Shown here piece after piece: positions 59,125 to 64,000 of a stretch of DNA of 64,000 nucleotides. The DNA lies in assembly GCF_002844195.1 (NCBI RefSeq), contig NZ_PEND01000002.1, positions 186,001 to 250,000 of the forward strand, in the 5' to 3' direction. The notes beneath the pieces were generated by a model, which made no database searches, was not told the origin of the DNA, and saw nothing but the letters and a program-made list of their open reading frames with translations. This DNA comes from Halegenticoccus soli. Lineage in GTDB: Archaea; Halobacteriota; Halobacteria; Halobacteriales; Haloferacaceae. Every line of letters begins with the position of its first letter. Positions within the stretch are counted from its first letter, which is position 1. A program made the position numbers and the translations under genes.

Positions 59125-59325
59125 ACTTGTCGTCCGAGGAGAGAATTCACGAGTTTTTCTATCTATGGAATCCTGCACACTACCACATCAACCGAACTGC
59201 GCTATCGAGACTCACCGTCTGCTGAATTTACGCTCTGCATTTAACGATTGTTCTATGCTTTTGCTGACAAATGAGTTTCCAATAATTTCGGCCCGCGTGA
59301 GAACGAGTGAGCGACAGTTCTATGT

Positions 59326-59344
59326 GTACCACGCGAGTACCACG
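59326..59344 (+). promoter_or_regulatory. Direct repeats before the antitoxin gene
   Basis: gtaccacg occurs at 59326-59333 and again at 59337-59344, 11 bp apart, one helical turn, ending just 4 bp before the ATG at 59349. Ribbon-helix-helix antitoxins bind such spaced half-sites cooperatively, so this is a likely autoregulatory operator. Confidence 0.5.
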
Positions 59345-59348
59345 GTGT

Positions 59349-59630
59349 ATGAGAACGGACACGGGCGAGAACAACGGCGAGATGGTCAAGCTCAACGTCA
59401 AAGTCCCCAAGCGGCTTCTGGAAGATCTTGACGAACTTGCCGAGGAGTTGAATTACACCAATCGGTCGGAGTTCATCCGTGAGGTGCTGCGCGACACGAC
59501 GGAGCCGATTCTGACGCCCGGGGCGCAGGAGGGTGTCTCCCAGGGGTACGCGGACGTGGCAGCAGGACGGACGATGTCGATTACGGAAGCGAAGGACCGA
59601 CTCGGCATCGAGGACGAAAGCGAGGGGTGA
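59349..59630 (+). CDS. Ribbon-helix-helix antitoxin (CopG-like)
   Basis: The 93-residue protein has the RHH fold in VKLNVKVPKRLLEDLDELAE, then LNYTNRSEFIREVLRD (about 18-53): a beta-strand followed by two helices with the conserved NRSEFIR. The C-terminal part (ITEAKDRLGIEDESEG) would wrap the toxin. It lies 10 bp before a RelE-type toxin gene, as in type II toxin-antitoxin operons, and has direct repeats in front. GC is lower than in the chromosome around it. Confidence 0.88.
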   Translation: MRTDTGENNGEMVKLNVKVPKRLLEDLDELAEELNYTNRSEFIREVLRDTTEPILTPGAQEGVSQGYADVAAGRTMSITEAKDRLGIEDESEG

Positions 59631-59640
59631 GGGCTGACGA

Positions 59641-59940
59641 GTGGCGCATGACGTCGTTCTGACCGAAACGTTCTTTTCGACGGTTGAGCAGTTCGAGACA
59701 GAAGACGCGAAGCGCGTCATCAACAAACTCGAAGACATCGGCGACTTCCCGGAGCACTTCCTCGACCGGTTGAAGAACCACCCGCGGTACAAGCTCCGTG
59801 TTGGTGATTTCCGCGTGCTGATCGACTGGGACAAGGACAACGAGACGATCTACGCCATCGACGTCTTCGAGCGGAAGAAGGAATACCGCGAACTCGGGAA
59901 ATACCGCGAAGTCTGGGGGTCCTGGCGCGACGACGAATGA
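59641..59940 (+). CDS. RelE/ParE-family toxin
   Basis: The 99-residue protein (GTG start) reads VVLTETFFSTVEQFETEDAK, IGDFPEHFLDRLKNHPRYKL, RVGDFRVLIDWDKDNETIYA, IDVFERKKEYRE. The LRVGDFRVLIDWD...IDVFERKK strands and the basic C-terminal end are typical of ribosome-dependent mRNA interferases of the RelE family. Whether it cuts mRNA or inhibits gyrase (ParE) cannot be seen. Its stop overlaps the start of a third gene (ATGA). Confidence 0.88.
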   Translation: MAHDVVLTETFFSTVEQFETEDAKRVINKLEDIGDFPEHFLDRLKNHPRYKLRVGDFRVLIDWDKDNETIYAIDVFERKKEYRELGKYREVWGSWRDDE

Positions 59941-60098
59941 CGAACCCGAGTGATGGGACAGAACAGTTTCTCGAAGCGGCGAGAGAGTACGTCGAGAAGA
60001 ACGGCGAGAGCGGGGCCGAACGTCTCCCCCCGTACGACGAGACCGCGAACCCACGCCCGTCAGAGCAGCGCCGGACGGGAAGGGCGTGCCGCCTGTGA
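59937..60098 (+). CDS. Third gene of the toxin-antitoxin operon, small unknown protein
   Basis: The 53-residue frame begins at an ATG that overlaps the toxin stop (ATGA): MTNPSDGTEQFLEAAREYVE, KNGESGAERLPPYDETANPR, and ends TGRACRL. Its own stop overlaps a GTG that opens a further frame. It is acidic, helical at the start and unlike anything I recognise. Coupling to the toxin suggests that it is a real cotranscribed accessory protein. Being under 60 codons, it is easily missed. Confidence 0.55.
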   Translation: MTNPSDGTEQFLEAAREYVEKNGESGAERLPPYDETANPRPSEQRRTGRACRL

Positions 60099-60265
60099 CG
60101 GTCATTACGCGTGACCTCAGAGAACTCACGTATCCGTATCTTCAGTTCGACCGCGACGCGAGTACGATCCACTCGCTCGACTCGTTCCTCTCGCTTCTCG
60201 TGAGCGCGGCAGCACATGACGAGTTCGTCGAAGAGGCCTCGAACAACCAAGACCTCCTCCCGGAT
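60095..60265 (+). pseudogene. Truncated fourth frame of the toxin-antitoxin operon
   Basis: A GTG overlapping the previous stop (GTGA) opens TVITRDLRELTYPYLQFDRD, ASTIHSLDSFLSLLVSAAAH and DEFVEEASNNQDLLPDR, with clear low-GC coding character. Around 60265 the composition jumps to the GC-rich, arginine-rich type and the frame loses sense, although it stays open to 60523. The gene was probably cut here by the right-hand border of the island. I do not recognise the family. Confidence 0.45.
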
Positions 60266-60476
60266 CGACGGACGCGCGGACGCGCTCGCGGACCGCGTCC
60301 GCTCCGACGCGGCCCCCGACGCCCTACCGTGGGCACGGACCGCGACGCGGTGCGTGACGCTTTTCGGTCCCGCGCCGCCGCGCGCCGCGGGACGGTCCGT
60401 CCGCGAGGAGGCGCACGTCGGTCCGATCGACGGCTCCGCGCCGAAGGGTTTTGCCGTTCCCGAGCGACCGCTCTTC

Positions 60477-60794
60477 ATGGCCCGCACGGCAGTCGTCGCC
60501 GGCGTCGGACCCGGTCTCGGTGAATCGCTCGCCCGGAAGTTCGCGGCCGAAGGGTGCTCGGTCGCGCTGCTCGCCCGCTCGGAGGAGTACCTCCGACGCC
60601 TCGCCGCGGAGCTGCGGGACGCTCCGGGGGACGGAGAGGCGCTCGCGGTGCCGACGGATCTCGCCGATCCCGATCGGATCGCCCGCGCCTTCGAGTCGAT
60701 CCGCGAGGAACTCGGGCCGGTCGACGTCCTCGTCAACCACGCCAGCGGCGCGTCCTGGCGGGGGCTGACCGACCTCTCCGTCGAGGAGTTCTGA
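60477..60794 (+). pseudogene. Short-chain dehydrogenase, C-terminally truncated
   Basis: The 105-residue frame MARTAVVAGVGPGLGESLAR has the SDR cofactor loop (GxxxGxG) and the DLADPD and VDVLVNHASGA strands (NNAG-like). It ends LTDLSVEEF followed by a stop. Full SDRs have about 250 residues, and the catalytic Ser/Tyr-x-x-x-Lys part is missing. The upstream promoter (ttttgcc, about 30 bp before) is intact. The gene was truncated by deletion, consistent with an unstable locus beside the island. Confidence 0.75.
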
Positions 60795-60841
60795 CCGCTC
60801 CCGCCGGGCGATTTACGGACGGCGGCGTCCTACTCGCCCGC

Positions 60842-61426
60842 ATGGCGCTCCGGAACCTCCTCGCGGACGGCGGTACGAACGCCGCGGTCGCGTGGGCCAT
60901 CCTGGCGTTCCTGTTCGCCGTCGCCGTCGCGGAGGCCGCGCTCGGCTCGTTCCTCTGGGCCGGGTTCGCCGTCGTCGCCGCGCTCGTCGCCGCCGTCCCG
61001 CCCCTCGCGGCCCGCGATCCGTCGGTGATGCTGCCGTGGTGGCTGCTCGCCGTCGTCGCCATCCCGCCCGTCGTCGAGCCGTTCGAGCCGCTCACGAAGG
61101 TCGCGGCGTACTTCGCGGTCGCCGCGCTCGCGCTCTCCGTCGCCGTCGATCTCCACGCCTTCACGGCCGCGAGGATGAGCCGCCGGTTCGCCGTGGCCTT
61201 CGTGGTTCTGACGACGATGGCGGTCGCCGGGGTCTGGACGACCGTCCGGGGGCTCGCCGACCTCTATTTCGGGGCGTCCTTCTTCCGCGGCCCCAACGAC
61301 CTGATGTGGGATCTCGTCGTGTCGAGCGCGGTCGGCGTCCTCGGCGGTCTGGGGTTCGAGCGGTACTTTTACCGGGCGGACCACGGCGGCGTTCGGGGCC
61401 TCTCCCCGCGGGGGGACGGCGAATGA
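60842..61426 (+). CDS. Membrane protein, first of a coupled pair
   Basis: The 194-residue protein has five or six helices, for example ALRNLLADGGTNAAVAWAIL, VAEAALGSFLWAGFAVVAAL, LLAVVAIPPVVEPFEPLTKV and FAVAFVVLTTMAVAGVWTTV. The C-terminal part is FFRGPNDLMWDLVVSSAVGV, LGFERYFYR. The second gene starts inside its stop codon (ATGA). It resembles the smaller haloarchaeal membrane proteins without assigned role. The conserved NDLMWDLV segment recalls the D-containing motif in its partner. Confidence 0.7.
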   Translation: MALRNLLADGGTNAAVAWAILAFLFAVAVAEAALGSFLWAGFAVVAALVAAVPPLAARDPSVMLPWWLLAVVAIPPVVEPFEPLTKVAAYFAVAALALSVAVDLHAFTAARMSRRFAVAFVVLTTMAVAGVWTTVRGLADLYFGASFFRGPNDLMWDLVVSSAVGVLGGLGFERYFYRADHGGVRGLSPRGDGE

Positions 61427-62052
61427 CGCTCGCGGATCAGCTCGACCTGGAGACCTACGAGCGCACCGGGGTCAGGCTCATGCAGCTCGTTCTCGTCGGC
61501 ATCGTCGGCTACGCCGCCGTCACGCTGAACGCCGGGTTGCTCTTCAACAGCGCCGTCCCCCTCGCCATCACGTTCGTCCCCGCCCTCCTGCGACGCGACT
61601 ACGGCCTCCCGATGGACGCGGGACTGACGCTGTGGATCACGGCCGCCGTCTTCCTCCACGCCGTCGGCGCGCTCGGGCCGTACCGATCGATCCCGTGGTA
61701 CGACCAGGTCGCGCACGCCCTCTCGGCGTCCGTCGTCGCCGTCAGCGGCTACGCCGTAATCCGCGCGCTGGAGATCCACTCGGACGACGTGCGGCTCCGA
61801 TCGAAGGTGCGCGCGATCTACCTGATCGTTTTTGTGCTTGCGTTCGGCGTCCTCTGGGAGATCGCGGAGTTCGCGTCCGGCGGGCTCGCCGCCCTGATCG
61901 GTGGGCGGGCGCTTTTGGCCCAGTACGGACTGGACGACATCGTCCTCGATCTCCTGTTCAACGTCGCGGGGGCGGTGATCGTCGCGGCGTGGGGCGGCGG
62001 CGTCAGCGACGCCCTCTCGCGGGCGATCTCGCGCCGCGTTCTCGACGAGTAG
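61423..62052 (+). CDS. Membrane protein, DUF2238/YjdF-like
   Basis: The 209-residue protein has six helices. Its motifs are LHAVGALGPYRSIPWYDQVA, HALSASVVAVSGYAVIRALE, VFVLAFGVLWEIAEFASGGL and DDIVLDLLFNVAGAVIVAAW. The order YDQVAHALSA...GVLWEIAEF...D-x-x-x-D-L-x-x-N is that of DUF2238, a family with metal-ligand-like residues in the membrane and unknown function. It is coupled by an overlapping start/stop to the preceding membrane protein. Confidence 0.78.
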   Translation: MTLADQLDLETYERTGVRLMQLVLVGIVGYAAVTLNAGLLFNSAVPLAITFVPALLRRDYGLPMDAGLTLWITAAVFLHAVGALGPYRSIPWYDQVAHALSASVVAVSGYAVIRALEIHSDDVRLRSKVRAIYLIVFVLAFGVLWEIAEFASGGLAALIGGRALLAQYGLDDIVLDLLFNVAGAVIVAAWGGGVSDALSRAISRRVLDE

Positions 62053-62096
62053 CGGACCGGAAACGCGAATCGGGCGCGTTCCGCCCCGGCCGGCGG

Positions 62097-63221
62097 TCAC
62101 AGCCTGTCGAGGACCGTCTCGGGATCGTACGTCAGCGACAGCGCCCGCGATCGCCCCCGCCCTTCGATGTCGGCGTACGTCGTCTCGATGATCCCGAGCT
62201 GGTCGAGCTTGTTGACGATCTCCGAGTAGCGGGTGTAGCCGAGGCCGGTCTTCTCGCGGAACGACTCGTACACCGCGCCGGCCTGTTCGCCGTTGTGTTC
62301 GGCGATGGCCTCCACGAGCGCGCGCTCGGAGTCGCTCAGCCCCCGCAGGCTCCGCGAGAGGTGGACGTACTTCGACTTCTCGTAGGCCGTCTCGACGTCG
62401 TCGACGCTTATCGTCTTGCTCGCGCGCATCTCGGCGGTGAGCCCCGCCCGCCGGAGCAGGTCGATGCCGACGCGCAGGTCGCCGCTCTCGGCGGTGAGCT
62501 CGGCGACGCGGTCGAGCACCTCCGACCCGATCACCCCGTCGCGGAAGCCGCGCCGGACGCGCTCTCGCAGGATGTCGACGATCTCCGGCGCGTCGTACAC
62601 CGGGAAGTACACCTCCTCGGGGCGGAAGACGCTCTGGACGCGGCTGTCCAGCGCGTCGATCACGTCCAGCGAGAGGTCCGAGGAGATGATGATGACGCCG
62701 ATTCGCGCGCCCGCGTGCGCCTCGTGCGCCCGGAGTAGCGAGTACAGCGTGTCCGACGCCTCGTTCTCGTAAAACAGGTAGTTCACGTCGTCGAGCGCGA
62801 CGACGAGCACCTCGTCCTCCTCGACCAGCCGGTCCGTGATCTGGCCGAACAGCTTCTTGAACGAGATGCCCGAGGAGGGCGGTTCGTACTCGAAGATGCC
62901 CTCGAAGATGCGCGAGAAGACGGCGTAGCGGGTCGAGTCGACCTGACAGTTGACGTGGACCGTCCGGACGTCCGTCTGCGCGCGGAGCTCGCCGAAGATC
63001 CGCTGCACGGCGGTCGTCTTCCCGGTTCCCGGCGGTCCGCGGACCATCGTGTTCAGGGGCCGCGACCCGCGGACCGCCGGACGCAGCGCGTACTGGAGGC
63101 TCTGCATCTGGCTCTCGCGGTGCTTGAACGTCTCCGGGACGTAGTCGATCTCGAAGACGCGCTCGTCGCGGAAGATCGACTCGTCCCACGAGAGCATCCC
63201 CCCCTCGGGGTCGTCTGGCAT
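62097..63221 (-). CDS. orc1: Orc1/Cdc6 replication initiation protein
   Basis: The 374-residue AAA+ protein has YVPETFKHRESQMQSLQYAL, P-loop RGPPGTGKTTAVQRI (62-70), Walker B LVVALDDVNYLFYENE and sensor VIIISSDLSLDVIDALDSRV. Sensor 2 lies near DLRVGIDLLRRAGLTAEM, and a C-terminal winged helix (GLGYTRYSEIVNKLDQLGII) follows. It would bind origins and load MCM. The start MPDDPEGGMLSWDESIFRDE is conserved in haloarchaea. No origin-recognition-box repeats or AT-rich unwinding element are seen beside it, so the gene need not mark an active origin. Confidence 0.93.
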   Translation of the reverse strand: MPDDPEGGMLSWDESIFRDERVFEIDYVPETFKHRESQMQSLQYALRPAVRGSRPLNTMVRGPPGTGKTTAVQRIFGELRAQTDVRTVHVNCQVDSTRYAVFSRIFEGIFEYEPPSSGISFKKLFGQITDRLVEEDEVLVVALDDVNYLFYENEASDTLYSLLRAHEAHAGARIGVIIISSDLSLDVIDALDSRVQSVFRPEEVYFPVYDAPEIVDILRERVRRGFRDGVIGSEVLDRVAELTAESGDLRVGIDLLRRAGLTAEMRASKTISVDDVETAYEKSKYVHLSRSLRGLSDSERALVEAIAEHNGEQAGAVYESFREKTGLGYTRYSEIVNKLDQLGIIETTYADIEGRGRSRALSLTYDPETVLDRL

Positions 63222-63244
63222 CACTTTCACCACGCTCCGGCGGG

Positions 63245-63252
63245 TACTTAAT
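63245..63252 (-). promoter_or_regulatory. TATA box of orc1
   Basis: The minus strand reads ATTAAGTA, centred about 27 bp before the ATG at 63221. Confidence 0.55.
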
Positions 63253-63368
63253 GATTTGCCACCGGGCGGTCCGCAGCGTTCAGCCACGCAGATTCGATCG
63301 CGAGGTCGACGCTGACGTTCCCGAAAGCCCCCTCTCGCTCGACGGCTGCGCGTCGTTCGACGAATCGG

Positions 63369-63965
63369 CTACTCGCCCGCGAGGCGGTCGATCACGTCGC
63401 CGTAGTCCCCCGCGACGTGGAAGGCGATCGACTTCCCCTCCGAGAGTCGCCCGAACGTCCCCTCGTCGGTGGCGTACCGCCTCGTCAACCGCACGTCGCC
63501 CCGCCGACCGTGGTCGACGACCGCGCTGTACCCCGTTCCGGCCGCGTCGCCCGCCGCGCCTCCGCCCCCATCCGGCGCACCGAGGCGACGGACGGTCCCC
63601 CGCCGGACGATCCGGCTCGCGCCGGAGAGCCGCGGCCGCCCCGTGACGCCGAGCTGGAACCGGATGTCGTCCCCGACCATGAGGCGGTTGAACGTCGCTC
63701 GATCGGCGCTGTACCACGCGACGTCCCCCGCTCCGATTCCGTCGACGTGGTTCGCGTTCTCGTGTTCGACCCGGACGTGATAGAAGACCTCGTCGTACCG
63801 GTCGAGGAGGCCCTCCTCCGCCTCCGACGTCACCGTGACGTTCGCGGGTTCGTCCGCCCACGGCCCCGCCGGTTCGACGGTCGGGTCGACGCCGAACGCG
63901 TCCGGCTCGACCGTGAGCAGCGACGCCGACGAGTCGGACGGCGCGTCGGGCTTCCGCCCCGTCAT
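63369..63965 (-). CDS. Unknown protein with internal duplication
   Basis: The 198-residue acidic protein has no signal peptide, membrane segment or cysteine. Two related segments stand out. ADRATFNRLMVGDDIRFQLG and TDEGTFGRLSEGKSIAFHVA each follow a GDV-x-(5-6)-Y or similar stretch, about 80 residues apart. This suggests two copies of a small beta-domain. An N-terminal part (DEPANVTVTSEAEEGLLDRY, DEVFYHVRVEHENANHVDG) resembles a third strand set. I do not recognise the family. The right end of the window follows 35 bp upstream of its start, so its promoter is only partly seen. Confidence 0.65.
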   Translation of the reverse strand: MTGRKPDAPSDSSASLLTVEPDAFGVDPTVEPAGPWADEPANVTVTSEAEEGLLDRYDEVFYHVRVEHENANHVDGIGAGDVAWYSADRATFNRLMVGDDIRFQLGVTGRPRLSGASRIVRRGTVRRLGAPDGGGGAAGDAAGTGYSAVVDHGRRGDVRLTRRYATDEGTFGRLSEGKSIAFHVAGDYGDVIDRLAGE

Positions 63966-64000
63966 CCCCTTACCGACGACCCGTCCGGCGATCGGCGGCA

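Noticed and set aside
63222-63368. Replication origin next to orc1
   Set aside because: No paired origin-recognition boxes or AT-rich unwinding stretch can be seen in the 147-bp gap.

Overview
The window is a piece of a haloarchaeal (class Halobacteria) genome. The signs are very high GC, acidic proteomes rich in Asp/Glu, TATA boxes about 27 bp upstream of start codons with almost no leader, and a set of typically archaeal or haloarchaeal genes: TFB, RfcS, Orc1/Cdc6, SAMP2, Trm1, archaeal AlaS, a DUF1931 histone-fold protein and many small zinc-ribbon or membrane proteins known only from haloarchaea. Most of the window is ordinary, densely packed chromosomal housekeeping sequence without rRNA, tRNA, CRISPR arrays or intact insertion sequences.

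Layout. 1-12 kb: end of a MinD-like ATPase, a TFB gene broken by an in-frame TGA, a MinD-like paralogue, HIT protein, uracil-DNA glycosylase, PRPP synthetase, Trm1, YihY and PAP2 membrane proteins, then glnA divergent from lrp. 12.5-13.9 kb: a gene-poor, lower-GC stretch followed by a small lysine-rich secreted protein and a frameshifted membrane protein. 14-31 kb: M29 aminopeptidase, threonine aldolase, TspO, a GAF/PAS histidine kinase, alaS, hydrolases, a secreted thermonuclease, acyl-CoA dehydrogenase, ferredoxin and ferritin-like protein. 31-45 kb: an EtfD-like membrane Fe-S oxidoreductase, the biotin ECF transporter bioY-M-N with a BirA-like operator, a lone Cas4-like protein, Sua5, a CorC-type CBS protein, a Tat-exported superoxide dismutase, and a PiT phosphate transporter next to a membrane-anchored winged-helix regulator. 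45-54 kb: CDF transporter, RfcS, SAMP2, two GNATs, phosphohexomutase, LarB, DUF1931 and RpiA.

The most interesting block is 54.4-58.3 kb. A CDP-glycerol glycerophosphotransferase homologue (TagB/TagF family), a glycerophosphodiester phosphodiesterase and a fused nucleotidyltransferase-HAD phosphatase lie in one direction. Together they could make, activate, polymerise and recycle a polyol-phosphate, that is, a teichoic-acid-like surface decoration in an archaeon. Directly after it comes a lower-GC accessory island (58.4-60.3 kb) with an HD phosphohydrolase and a RHH/RelE-type toxin-antitoxin operon. That operon continues through two start/stop-overlapping small frames and ends against a truncated short-chain dehydrogenase. 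The window closes with two coupled membrane proteins, an Orc1/Cdc6 protein and an unknown protein.

A recurring structural feature is the tandem duplication of the last codons of genes beyond their stop codons: glnA (perfect, 26 bp), rpiA (three copies, exactly 26 bp) and sua5 (about 20 bp, four copies). No database search was possible; all functions rest on motifs and family knowledge.
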